From: VGMD01 sp964552055
GTDB taxonomy: Bacteria > Chlamydiota > Chlamydiia > Chlamydiales > 2-12-FULL-49-11
Length of the DNA: 63,138 bases
Direction: 5' to 3'
NCBI GenBank assembly: GCA_964552055.1
Contig: CAZKFL010000007.1
Location: forward strand, 1-63,138
Shown: positions 44,850 through 53,026 of the stretch, piece by piece
How the letters are laid out: each line of letters opens with the position of its first letter
Position numbering within the stretch: the first letter of the stretch is position 1
The notes under the pieces: model-generated
What the model saw: only the letters and a program-made list of their open reading frames with translations
The model's database searches: none
Told to the model about the DNA's origin: nothing
Translations under genes and position numbers: made by a program

Positions 44850-45728
44850 ATCTAGTTTAAGCAGATTAAGAAATGCATATGTTTGAAATTCATCTTTCCG
44901 ATTAGGAGCCTGAATTGCTTTTTTTAGAAAGTAGAGTATAGTCGTTAGAAATTTAGCTGAAACCATCAGATGCAATGAGCTGTATTCTGCCGCAGTTAAT
45001 GGTCTTGCGAGTTCATAACTTGAAATAAGAGAGGTGAGTGCTGTAGTATTTTCTGCAGGTATCCCTTTAATTATATTCGCTAGATCAAGAATGAAAGGTT
45101 CATAGCTTGGTTTAAAGTCTAAAATTCCTGAAAGTACATCATTAGAGAATAAAACGTTATTTCGCCATATGTCACCATGAATAAGTCCTTTAGGAATTTG
45201 TGACGGCCAATTTTCTTCTAGGAAAAAAATCTCCTGCTCAAGTCTTTGAAAATCGATAGGGATTTTGTATTGTATTTGATAAAAATTTGTTGAAAGACTC
45301 CAAATGTAGGGTGTAGTAGGATTTTGGGCAAGGGTGCATTTTTCACTACACTTATGCAGATTTCCCATAAGAAAACCGATTGTTTCGTAGTCAGTACCGT
45401 CCCAGAGGTTTTTTGCCTTTCCTAGTAAGTGAGAAGAAAGTATTGCTTGCCTATCTAATAATTTTCCAGTTCCGGAAATCTTTGGAAACGGAAATCCTTT
45501 GTCTATAAAGTAGTTAGAACTCTCCTTTATCATTGAAGGATTTAATGAATTTTGTTCGTACAAGGTGAGTATGTAATTTTCATTTTCTGTAATGATGGAA
45601 TATACGGAAGATTCAACGCTTTTACTTATTGACTTTATGTATCTTGCGGCAGGAAGATCATTTTTTTGTAAAAAAGCGGAAACTTCTTCTAGCGATAATC
45701 GGGGTGATGTTACGTTTTGCACGGTCAT
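44817..45728 (-). CDS. APH-family kinase, homoserine kinase type II-like
   Basis: The 303-residue protein belongs to the aminoglycoside phosphotransferase fold: LIHGDIWRNNVLF (catalytic HGDxxxxN) and GILDFKPSYEPFILDLANI (the DF metal site). The N-terminal half (YILTLYEQN, GFPFPKISGTGKLL) resembles type II homoserine kinase (ThrB2), but antibiotic or choline/ethanolamine kinases share the fold, so the substrate is open. The ATG at 45728 lies about 100 bases from the divergent small secreted-protein cluster. Confidence 0.75.
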   Translation of the reverse strand: MTVQNVTSPRLSLEEVSAFLQKNDLPAARYIKSISKSVESSVYSIITENENYILTLYEQNSLNPSMIKESSNYFIDKGFPFPKISGTGKLLDRQAILSSHLLGKAKNLWDGTDYETIGFLMGNLHKCSEKCTLAQNPTTPYIWSLSTNFYQIQYKIPIDFQRLEQEIFFLEENWPSQIPKGLIHGDIWRNNVLFSNDVLSGILDFKPSYEPFILDLANIIKGIPAENTTALTSLISSYELARPLTAAEYSSLHLMVSAKFLTTILYFLKKAIQAPNRKDEFQTYAFLNLLKLDSWKEQAELIT

Positions 45729-45829
45729 GACCCATTCATAAAGGAAAATTAGTAAAAATCAACAAATTTCTTAGTTTTTCTGTACAAAAAAAAAGTAAAA
45801 CGGTGGTGTGATGTTAACAAGGAGAATTT

Positions 45830-46189
45830 ATGAGAAGGATATTTTATTTTGCAATGTTACCTCTTATGCTTGTAGCCGAAAATAATCTTGATAAGCCTAA
45901 TACAGAGATAGTGGGGATGACTCCTGCAGAGAAAGCAATGCCTTCTGATACGCAAAGCATGCCATTAACACTCAGTATTGTGCCTGAGGATGGATCAAAG
46001 CTTTGGTTATCAGACAACTCTTCATATGTGATAAAGCCAGAAGATCAGGGAATTGTTAGTAACTGGGTATTAACTTCTGCAGCAGTATCGGTTCAAGATA
46101 CAAAAGAAAATGTAGAATACCCGCTTATTATTACTAATAATAGCGTAGATCCTCATCAATCTGTTCGAGCAAAATTCCAAAAGGAGTGA
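45830..46189 (+). CDS. Small secreted protein, paralogue 1 of 3
   Basis: The 119-residue protein starts with a signal peptide (about residues 1-16). Its mature part has a block shared with the next two genes: DGSKLWLSDNSSYVIKPED ... W ... VEYPLIITNNS ... VRAKF. The pattern suggests a small exported beta-rich domain. AAGGAG lies seven bases before the ATG. No known family is recognised. First of three tandem paralogues, probably one transcript. Confidence 0.7.
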   Translation: MRRIFYFAMLPLMLVAENNLDKPNTEIVGMTPAEKAMPSDTQSMPLTLSIVPEDGSKLWLSDNSSYVIKPEDQGIVSNWVLTSAAVSVQDTKENVEYPLIITNNSVDPHQSVRAKFQKE

Positions 46190-46193
46190 TCGG

Positions 46194-46508
46194 TTGCATT
46201 ATTTCATAGCGCTTTCTTTTTTAATAATTCCAATAAGCGATGATCTCACGCCTGCATATCCTTTCGTCCCAAGAGCAATCAGCATGGTAAGTTTAGACGG
46301 TAAAACTGTCCTAACTAATGATGGTTCAAACTATAAAGTTCACCCTGATGATCGAGAGATTAGCCAAGGGTGGACAAAATATAATGGGGACGTTATCATC
46401 AGATTCAACAAAAAAGCGGATGAATACCCCTTTACAATTACTAATAAAATTACAGGGGAGAAAGTTCGCGCTGAAGCGATGATATACTATGATAAGACAA
46501 TCCCTTAG
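46194..46508 (+). CDS. Small secreted protein, paralogue 2 of 3
   Basis: The 104-residue protein has a short signal peptide and the same block (DGSNYKVHPDD ... W ... DEYPFTITNKITGEKVRAEA). The start is TTG with AAGGAG seven bases upstream, four bases after the stop of the first paralogue. Its end overlaps the third gene by 20 bases. Function unknown. Confidence 0.7.
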   Translation: MHYFIALSFLIIPISDDLTPAYPFVPRAISMVSLDGKTVLTNDGSNYKVHPDDREISQGWTKYNGDVIIRFNKKADEYPFTITNKITGEKVRAEAMIYYDKTIP

Positions 46509-46872
46509 TTTCTTTAGAGTAGCTCTTTGTCTTCCCTTTTTGATCTTTGCAGATGATTCGGCTCCTCAAGAAAAGCAGGATACTTCAGTTCAAGAGATAC
46601 TTTCAGATGGTAGTCAAATTAGAATAGATACCACTTGGTACGATGTTTCGCCTCCTCATCATCAAACAGCAAGGAGATGGAATGATAGTAGCACACACGG
46701 CCATCCTAGGGATTGTAACATTTCGGTAATAAATACCCAAAATGGCAACCTGGACTACCCAATTGATATCTATAATGATTGCACCCGCGAAACCATTCAA
46801 GTTCGTTATCCCAAAACAGTAGAAGAGGCGCCGATTCTTGAGGCCCCCTCTGAAAACGACGAATCTGACTAG
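46489..46872 (+). CDS. Small secreted protein, paralogue 3 of 3
   Basis: The 127-residue protein has a signal peptide (about residues 1-21) and the most diverged copy of the block: DGSQIRIDTTWYDVSPP ... W ... LDYPIDIYNDCTRETIQVRY. Two cysteines, absent from the other copies, could form a disulfide. The C terminus is acidic (ENDESD). The start lies within the second paralogue. Confidence 0.68.
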   Translation: MIRQSLSFFRVALCLPFLIFADDSAPQEKQDTSVQEILSDGSQIRIDTTWYDVSPPHHQTARRWNDSSTHGHPRDCNISVINTQNGNLDYPIDIYNDCTRETIQVRYPKTVEEAPILEAPSENDESD

Positions 46873-46910
46873 GTCTAATCCCTTGATTATAAGTTAATTG
46901 CCTAATATGC

Positions 46911-46944
46911 GGACAATTGTGTTGCTCCTGTTATATTATTGTCC
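46911..46944. other. Inverted repeat GGACAAT/ATTGTCC
   Basis: GGACAAT (46911-46917) and ATTGTCC (46938-46944) are exact complements 20 bases apart. The inner part holds TATATT, a possible -10 box. It may be an operator or a weak hairpin before the tiny gene that follows. Confidence 0.3.
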
Positions 46945-46958
46945 ATATAGAGGTTTGT

Positions 46959-47120
46959 ATGATTAATAGAGCATTGGTCCCTAAAGTATTGGGGCTAGCT
47001 AACATGCCATCTAAATCAGCAACACTTATATTTACACAGGCGAAGAAAAGCAAGCCCGTACACAAGGCAATATCCTTTCCTGGAAACTCCTTTAGCATTT
47101 GGTTTACTCGAAATTTATAG
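46959..47120 (+). CDS. Possible 53-residue protein
   Basis: A short frame with AGAGG six bases before the ATG. The basic product (VPKVLGLANMPSKSATLIF) is not recognised and could be chance. It is listed because of the ribosome binding site and the possible promoter upstream. Confidence 0.25.
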   Translation: MINRALVPKVLGLANMPSKSATLIFTQAKKSKPVHKAISFPGNSFSIWFTRNL

Positions 47121-47125
47121 TTCAG

Positions 47126-47335
47126 TTAAGTAAACATCCAATGTAGATACTTAAGTGATGCAACTGAAAGAAGAAATAATCCTGAATACGTGAGCCATAG
47201 CTTTTTCCGTATATTTAATTTCCAAGCCTTTCTTGTTTCCTCAACTAAAAGAAAATAAAAATAGCCAGCAATTGGAGCTGGTCCTGCAATTTTTATAAAA
47301 TTCAATAAAACATCTAGTAGTGCATTTTGCCACAT
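47126..47335 (-). CDS. Small membrane protein, paralogue of 47966-48160
   Basis: The 69-residue protein has two membrane segments (about residues 12-30 and 47-63) with a basic loop. It aligns with the 64-residue protein two genes upstream: GPAPIAGYFYF and GFTPIAVSFYL, then EETRKAWKLN and EIAKTAWKSN, then KKLWLTYSGLF and KKWLACTYLF. AGGGAA lies upstream. The last of three genes on this strand. Function unknown; a holin-like or bacteriocin-like role cannot be judged. Confidence 0.6.
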   Translation of the reverse strand: MWQNALLDVLLNFIKIAGPAPIAGYFYFLLVEETRKAWKLNIRKKLWLTYSGLFLLSVASLKYLHWMFT

Positions 47336-47339
47336 AGAA

Positions 47340-47960
47340 TTATTTCCCTATTCTGATTAAGATAAAATCGTTGCTTTCGCGTGCTATTTTTTTATTTTTG
47401 TCATCTATTTCAATTAATCCGCCACCTGCTCTTGCTATTCCGTCAGCAAGGATAATTCCGCCAATAATTTTCGTAGCAGGATGGGGGATAATGTATAGCA
47501 ATGAACCCACAAGCATTTCCACTAATCCTATAACAGTATTTGTTGAAAAGTCCTCATCTGAATAACTATTAATTGGATACGTAGCTGGCATTAATAAAGA
47601 AAATCCGCTTTTATATAAATTCAAAAAAGGAAGGGTGCTAGTTTGCAATGATTTTTTTGCGGGTTTAGTGCTTTTAATACAAGTTTCCAATTGTTTAGTT
47701 AAATTTTTTAAAGAAAATTTGGATAAAGGGACATTGTAAAAAAGCGATAATTCAGTAGAAACTTCTTTTATAAAGGTCTTGCATTCACAAATAGTTGGTG
47801 AGTCTTTAGCCATTTTTGAAAAAAACTCACGAATACCTTCCGCGTCTTCGTGTATTACAAGTTCCACAAACATGGCACTCGATGGTGGATGAGCATTGAT
47901 TATGCTTGTATAAAAAATAAGCAGAGCGCAAAGAAAATTAAATAAAAATTTTGCCTTCAT
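47340..47960 (-). CDS. Secreted hypothetical protein
   Basis: From the ATG at 47960 the 206-residue product begins with a clear signal peptide (KFLFNFLCALLIFYTSIINA). Mature residues include a cysteine pair (TICECK) and another cysteine at about residue 105, and a glycine-rich hydrophobic end (MLVGSLLYIIP, IIGGIILADGIARAGGGL). No family is recognised. It sits between two paralogous small membrane proteins with gaps of four to five bases, so the three form one operon. Confidence 0.65.
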   Translation of the reverse strand: MKAKFLFNFLCALLIFYTSIINAHPPSSAMFVELVIHEDAEGIREFFSKMAKDSPTICECKTFIKEVSTELSLFYNVPLSKFSLKNLTKQLETCIKSTKPAKKSLQTSTLPFLNLYKSGFSLLMPATYPINSYSDEDFSTNTVIGLVEMLVGSLLYIIPHPATKIIGGIILADGIARAGGGLIEIDDKNKKIARESNDFILIRIGK

Positions 47961-47965
47961 AATTC

Positions 47966-48160
47966 TTAGCTTACTAAAAGGTATATAACACGTAGTACTG
48001 AAGCAGTAATTGCAAAAAGATAAGTGCATGCTAGCCATTTTTTCCATTTACTATTTGACTTCCAAGCAGTTTTTGCTATCTCAAGAAATGTTAAATAAAA
48101 AGAGACTGCGATCGGAGTAAACCCAATGATCATTATTAAATTCAATCCAATTTTATTCAT
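47966..48160 (-). CDS. Small membrane protein, paralogue of 47126-47335
   Basis: The 64-residue protein has two membrane segments around a basic loop (TAWKSNSKWKKWL). It is the first gene of a three-gene set and a diverged duplicate of the last one. The Shine-Dalgarno is weak. Function unknown. Confidence 0.6.
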   Translation of the reverse strand: MNKIGLNLIMIIGFTPIAVSFYLTFLEIAKTAWKSNSKWKKWLACTYLFAITASVLRVIYLLVS

Positions 48161-48247
48161 TAAATTACCGTATGTTTTATCGAGAAAAAATTTAACAGAA
48201 ACTTTTAATATGTAGCAATTGATTTGCGTTGTTTGTGCAGTGTGATG

Positions 48248-49786
48248 TTAGAGGAGGTGAGTGGGAGCGGACTGGCGGAGTTGCTTTTCGTAGCCTTGGA
48301 GGAGCTTAGGTTTGTGGTTATGTTTTTCGAGAATGATTTTGCAGAAATTGTAGTGCTTGATGGCACTTTTGAAATCCCAACGTTGGAGGGAGAGGGCGGA
48401 GAGGTAGTATTCGGCGGTAGGATTTCCGGGATCAAGATCGTGGTAGCGTTTTAAAGCTTCGATTGCTTCTTTGTTTCTTCCGAGTTGGAGCCAGGTCACT
48501 GCGAGATGGAATACGCCTTCACGGAATTTGGGGTATTTTTTGAGAGTTTTTTGAATTTTTTCTTGTTTCTTGAGAATGGATTCTCGCGTTTCATTGACTT
48601 CCTCGAATACGGCTTTGATTCCTTCGATATCGACATGTTTGAGGAGGTAGTCTTCAGCGATTGTATCTTGATAGATGGATTCAACAACGGGATTGCTTTT
48701 CAGTTTTTCAAGTAGTTTTTTGCCCTCTTTGATATTGCCATTTAAGAGGTGATTGTAGGCGGTAAACATATTGAGTATGGGGTAATTGGGTAGAAAGAGA
48801 GCTGCTTTTCCATAGAAGGAGAGGGCTGTCTTGTAGTCGTTATGATGCCATGCAGTCGCGGCCGCGTTCATAAAATTAAGACCGACAACATTCTTGATCT
48901 GATGTTTTTTTAGAATTTTATTATCAATTCCAAGGTAGGTTTCTGTGGGCATATCAAGCCCTCTTGCTGTTGTTTCAATATTGATCTCATGGCCATTTTT
49001 TTGATAAGAAAGGTAAATGTGACCTGGTGGAGTAATAATTTCTAGTTCGAGTCCGATTCGCTGCGCAAGTGTTAAGTAGAGGATAGAAACGCCAAGACAA
49101 ACGCCATGCCGGCTATCTAAAACGGAGGGAAGAAACGTATATAGATCGACATCTTCTGTCCACATGGAATGAGGCGGAAAGCGGTAACGCATCTCATGGA
49201 AAATAAAATGACTGATCGCACCTAGCGCGTCTAGATCGTTATAATCTTTGGGGAGTCTTGATAAAATCTGAAGCGCCATCATATCAAGATAGGCTTCGTA
49301 TGACCGTACTTTTAATGGATTTTCTTTTCCAAATTGATAGAGAAAAATGGACCTAGCAAGATCGATATCTTCACTGGGCATTGCTACAATTTCATCCGTA
49401 CTCCAAACGTTGTAACCCTTTAATTGTCTGTTTTTTAAATGACTTGTGATGAGCTCTATTGTCTCTAATTCTTTTTCCGTAAGGAGAACAGAGTCTTCAT
49501 ACGGCTCTCTTGTAACAAGAGCAATAATAGGCTTAATATCAAAGCTAAATCCTTGCATTTTTCGCGGTTCAACCTTAATAGCGCGATGGAGATTGATTAG
49601 CTGCCATGCTTTATTGTACGCTCTTTCGCCAGCTACTGTGCTAGGATACAAGTTATAAAATGCAAAAAGCTCACCAAGCGAGGCCGGATCTAGGCTATTA
49701 AAAAGTACATCCACTTTTTCCTGATAGCTATCTGCAATCACCGGAGCGCCGAACAAAAAAACAACTGCCAAAATTCTATAAATCAT
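48248..49786 (-). CDS. Exported SirB1-type transglutaminase-like protein with TPR repeats
   Basis: A signal peptide (residues 1-18) is followed by a transglutaminase-like domain of the SirB1 type (about residues 160-280): LDSRHGVCLGVSILYLTLA with a cysteine and ITPPGHIYLSY with a histidine. C-terminal residues 310-500 hold tetratricopeptide repeats (AWHHNDYKTALSFYGKAALF; WLQLGRNKEAIEALKRYHDLDPGN). TPR parts suggest protein contacts in the periplasm. AT-rich DNA with a repeat fragment lies upstream. Confidence 0.8.
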   Translation of the reverse strand: MIYRILAVVFLFGAPVIADSYQEKVDVLFNSLDPASLGELFAFYNLYPSTVAGERAYNKAWQLINLHRAIKVEPRKMQGFSFDIKPIIALVTREPYEDSVLLTEKELETIELITSHLKNRQLKGYNVWSTDEIVAMPSEDIDLARSIFLYQFGKENPLKVRSYEAYLDMMALQILSRLPKDYNDLDALGAISHFIFHEMRYRFPPHSMWTEDVDLYTFLPSVLDSRHGVCLGVSILYLTLAQRIGLELEIITPPGHIYLSYQKNGHEINIETTARGLDMPTETYLGIDNKILKKHQIKNVVGLNFMNAAATAWHHNDYKTALSFYGKAALFLPNYPILNMFTAYNHLLNGNIKEGKKLLEKLKSNPVVESIYQDTIAEDYLLKHVDIEGIKAVFEEVNETRESILKKQEKIQKTLKKYPKFREGVFHLAVTWLQLGRNKEAIEALKRYHDLDPGNPTAEYYLSALSLQRWDFKSAIKHYNFCKIILEKHNHKPKLLQGYEKQLRQSAPTHLL

Positions 49787-49810
49787 GATGGAACTATACT
49801 AGTAAAAAAA

Positions 49811-49850
49811 ATAAATCACCACAGAGAACACAGAGAAAAATAAAAAAAAG
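49811..49850. repeat. Half-copy of the GCAGAG inverted-repeat element
   Basis: TCACCACAGAGAACACAGAG followed by AAAATAAAAAAAAG resembles the left arm of the element at 3580-3805 (TCACCGCAGAGACGCAGAG and AAATAAAAAAAG). No matching right arm is seen nearby, so this is a solo or decayed copy. Confidence 0.45.
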
Positions 49851-49988
49851 TATTATTTCTTCTCGATACTATTTCTAGTGATCAAATATCATGACTCAAG
49901 TCTAATCCTGAACAAAATTAGATTACATAAAAATCTAAATTTAGTATTCTTTATATTTTTTTAATAATACTGAAAAGGAACCGTAATA

Positions 49989-51437
49989 ATGGCTACTTAT
50001 TTTGGTTGTCTTGACATGGCGAGGTCTGTCGCAGAATTTGAAGAATATACGACAGAGTGGTGTGGTTCACAGGATATTAAAGGGAGAAATTATCTTGGAC
50101 AAACTTTACTGCATGCAGTGGTCACTGATTGTACGAAGAGCCCTCATGTTGATTATTTACGATTTTTATTAGGTAAAGGGGTTGATCCCACAGTTCGAGA
50201 TGATAATGGGGCGACTGTTCTATATGAGATTATTAATCGTTCAGCTTATGTATGGACAGAGTCAAAGGTTGAGGAATTAGCTCGACTTGTCGATGTTACA
50301 TATAATGCAACTGTATTGAATTTTTCAGCCAAAAAAAGCATAAATTATAGCTTGGATAGCGAGCATACAGCTCTTTCTCTTGCTTGTTGCAAGCTTTTTA
50401 CACCCACTGTTTCTAGATTGCTTGACAGGGGCGCCTCCGTAGCAACTACTGTCATGCTTGGCTTATGCAACCGGTGTTATAATAATTCAGGGGGTTATAA
50501 GCTAATCAATGCTTCCTTATTACATTGTTTAGCGAGGCATACTCTTTCTAGAGAGATTGATCAGGTAATTCCATTAGCGCAAATTTTGGTTGATAAAGGT
50601 TTGCCTGTTGACGTCACTCCAGACCCTGAAAGGATTACCCCTTTAATGGTTGCATGTTTGAATGGAAATGAACCCCTTGCGAATTGGTTTTTATCTATGG
50701 GCGCTCAAATTAATGCTGTTACAACTAGTGGCGAAACACCTTTGAACTTTGCTTTTGCTGATTATGGAGCTCGATCTAATCTCTCTTTGATTCGGAGTTT
50801 AATCGCTCGGGGAGCTGTCTTAGGGCCAAGGTCTGCAAAGCTTGATTTTGCTAAAAACGTGTATTTATGTGGCGACGCTTTATTTTTTTATGAGGAGCTA
50901 CTTAAAGTTTTAAGTTCTTCTGAGGAAGAGCCTGAGTTAGTATCGGTTTGGTTATTGTTTGCTTGCGCGGGTGGTTATATTGAAAGTATTCGAGCCATCG
51001 TTTCAAGTAGGCATCCTGTAGATATAAATATTAGTGAGGGGAAGGGAATGACTCCATTTTTATTAGCCTGTAAGAGAGGGTTTAAGGGGATCGTAGAACT
51101 CTTGCTTTCCAAAGGGGCTGATCCAAAGCGGCGAGCAAAAGATGGGCGCTCTGCTTTGCATTTTGCTGCAAAAGCTCGGGATCCTGAGCTTATTAGAAAA
51201 ATCATACCTTACATGCCAGAATATTTAGAAATCTGCTCTGTTAGTGGAAAAACACCCCTTGTGACTGCTGTTGAATCTGATTGCGGTAGTGGTGAATGTG
51301 TCATTGCACTCGTTGAGGCAGGGGCTAACCATTTGATAACATATTCAGGGGAAACGCTTCTTCAAATCGCTGAAAGAAAAAACTGCAGTAGCGGGGCTGT
51401 TGCTTACTTAAGAACCCTTTCCCCAAGTCGCCTGTAA
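49989..51437 (+). CDS. Ankyrin repeat protein
   Basis: The 482-residue protein has ankyrin repeats along its length, clearest at NYLGQTLLHAVVTD, ERITPLMVACLNGNEPLANW, SGETPLNFAFADYG, KGMTPFLLACKRGFKGIVEL and DGRSALHFAAKARDPELIRK. No signal peptide or other domain is seen. Ankyrin proteins are common secreted effectors in amoeba-associated intracellular bacteria. AAAGGAA precedes the ATG. Its 3' 270 coding bases and following 30 bases are duplicated near 52680-52970. Confidence 0.85.
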   Translation: MATYFGCLDMARSVAEFEEYTTEWCGSQDIKGRNYLGQTLLHAVVTDCTKSPHVDYLRFLLGKGVDPTVRDDNGATVLYEIINRSAYVWTESKVEELARLVDVTYNATVLNFSAKKSINYSLDSEHTALSLACCKLFTPTVSRLLDRGASVATTVMLGLCNRCYNNSGGYKLINASLLHCLARHTLSREIDQVIPLAQILVDKGLPVDVTPDPERITPLMVACLNGNEPLANWFLSMGAQINAVTTSGETPLNFAFADYGARSNLSLIRSLIARGAVLGPRSAKLDFAKNVYLCGDALFFYEELLKVLSSSEEEPELVSVWLLFACAGGYIESIRAIVSSRHPVDINISEGKGMTPFLLACKRGFKGIVELLLSKGADPKRRAKDGRSALHFAAKARDPELIRKIIPYMPEYLEICSVSGKTPLVTAVESDCGSGECVIALVEAGANHLITYSGETLLQIAERKNCSSGAVAYLRTLSPSRL

Positions 51438-51562
51438 AGATTTTTTCTATTGATATTGCGCTCTAAGAAGCTCAGAAAATTGCGTATGAGCCAAGCGGTT
51501 TAATTGGGGATCAGTTTGCAATAGAGCCGGAAAGTGAAGAATATGGAGCCTCTGAATTCAAA

Positions 51563-51943
51563 ATGAATCATCGGAACCTTAAGTTCCGTGTGGCGAAGAT
51601 CACTCCGACAAAAATTGGACAATTTGTTACCATTTGGAAGCGGATAGGGAGAGGGCCTATTCAACCTTTTGATATAGAAGACCCGTTTGATCTAGTTGTT
51701 GTCAGTGTCCGCACACCTGAGCATTTTGGACAGTTTGTTTTCCCCAAGCACGTGTTATATGAAAAAGGGATTGTTTCTAAGCATGGAAAGGGGGGCAAGC
51801 GAGCAATAAGAGTCTATCCACCATGGGATAAAACGGGTAGTAAACAAGCAAGTATGACTCAAAAATGGCAGCTTCCCTATTTTTTCGAAATCCCTATAAA
51901 TACTTGTGTCGATATCACTCGTGTTCAAGTATTGTTTGCATAA
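51563..51943 (+). CDS. MepB-like protein, 5'-truncated
   Basis: The 126-residue product matches the MepB family (FRVAKITPTKIGQFVTIWKR, FGQFVFPKHVL, RVYPPWDK, KQASMTQKWQ). MepB is a protein of unknown function from the staphylococcal mepRAB operon. Homology extends upstream in frame to about 51467 (YEPSGLIGDQ, EYGASEFK) with no usable start codon, and the frame opens directly in DNA copied from the ankyrin gene tail. So the N terminus was probably lost in a recombination. It may be a pseudogene. Confidence 0.7.
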   Translation: MNHRNLKFRVAKITPTKIGQFVTIWKRIGRGPIQPFDIEDPFDLVVVSVRTPEHFGQFVFPKHVLYEKGIVSKHGKGGKRAIRVYPPWDKTGSKQASMTQKWQLPYFFEIPINTCVDITRVQVLFA

Positions 51944-52092
51944 CCAGTCAGTATGCTTACCATCATTTTTTTTAATATTTTATTCATTTGGCATTGTATT
52001 TATTATTGTTGTGTTCTATGATTGTGCCAGCATAACTGTTCATTCGTTAGGTATTTAGGAATGGCAAATATTAATAAATTAAAGGAGAGTCT

Positions 52093-52485
52093 ATGTCAGT
52101 GTGTGCAACAGGTGAAGTAATTTTCTGGGGTATGCGTCCATATAAAGATGCGTTATTTCTACTAGCTAATGAAGCAGATATCGTACGTGACGAGTATCTA
52201 CCAAAATTTGGTGTAAAAGTTCCGGTGGGTACAACGGACTCGGTAAAAGAATTGTTTGGAAAACTAGCAGACCTATTACACCTCCCGCAAAAACTTATTG
52301 GAGTGCTTCTTCATAATTGTCCCGGCGATCATAAATCTCGATTTGTGGGTGCATCAAAAGTAGAAGAGATAGAAGAGATGGAGAGAGTTCTTAGTGCTTC
52401 TAGGGTGTCACTACTACAATATTTACAATGGTGTAATAAGTCCGGGGGTCTTGAAATTCAAATAGATGTTGAGGCGCGTAAATAA
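52093..52485 (+). CDS. Hypothetical protein, 130 residues
   Basis: AAAGGAGAG ends four bases before the ATG and supports a real gene. The product is soluble and mixed alpha/beta, with VIFWGMRPYKDALFLLANEAD at the start and an acidic helix (SKVEEIEEMERVL) later. No family is recognised. It lies between two copies of the ankyrin/MepB duplication. Confidence 0.65.
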   Translation: MSVCATGEVIFWGMRPYKDALFLLANEADIVRDEYLPKFGVKVPVGTTDSVKELFGKLADLLHLPQKLIGVLLHNCPGDHKSRFVGASKVEEIEEMERVLSASRVSLLQYLQWCNKSGGLEIQIDVEARK

Positions 52486-52569
52486 AATAAATTCTGTAAA
52501 TTTGAGCTTGATATATATGAAGTTAAAATCAGGATTGACGTGACATGTTAGGTTTTTTTCTCAAAAAAA

Positions 52570-52970
52570 CGAAGAATATGAAGCCTCTGAATTCATAATG
52601 AATCATCGGAATTTTAAGTTCTATGTTGCGAAGATCACTCCAACAAAAATTGTACAGTTTGTTTTTCTCAAGCTCGTGATCCTGCGCTCATTAGAAAAAT
52701 TATACCCTACATGCCAGAATATTTAGAAATCTGCTCTGATTGTCGAAGAACGCCTCTTGTGACTGCAGTTGAAACCGATTGTTCTAGTGGTGAATGTGTC
52801 ATTGCACTCGTTGAGGCAGGAGCTAACCATTTGATAACATATTCAGGGGAAACGCTTCTTCAAATCGCTGAAAGAAAAAACTGCAGTAGCGGGGCTGTTG
52901 CTTACTTAAGAACCCTTTTCCCAAGTCGCCTCTAAAGATTTTTCTATTGATATTGCGCTCTAAGATGCTG
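52570..52970 (+). pseudogene. Decayed MepB-ankyrin duplication
   Basis: Bases 52570-52670 are a damaged copy of the MepB-like gene (51535-51640, then a jump to a piece like 51730-51755). At a shared AAGCTCG they join a copy of the last 270 coding bases of the ankyrin gene (51165-51437), including the following non-coding 30 bases. The ankyrin part is over 90% identical by eye and has a short open frame (52711-52935) but no start of its own. It is a remnant of a tandem duplication with internal deletions. Confidence 0.75.
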
Positions 52971-53026
52971 GATGTTATCTTTTCTGGCGACAATCTATTA
53001 AAAACAATTTCTAGGGAAGTTATTCT

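Noticed and set aside
48205..48454. Short frames on both strands over the TPR gene end
   Set aside because: They are low-complexity shadows of the TPR coding sequence.
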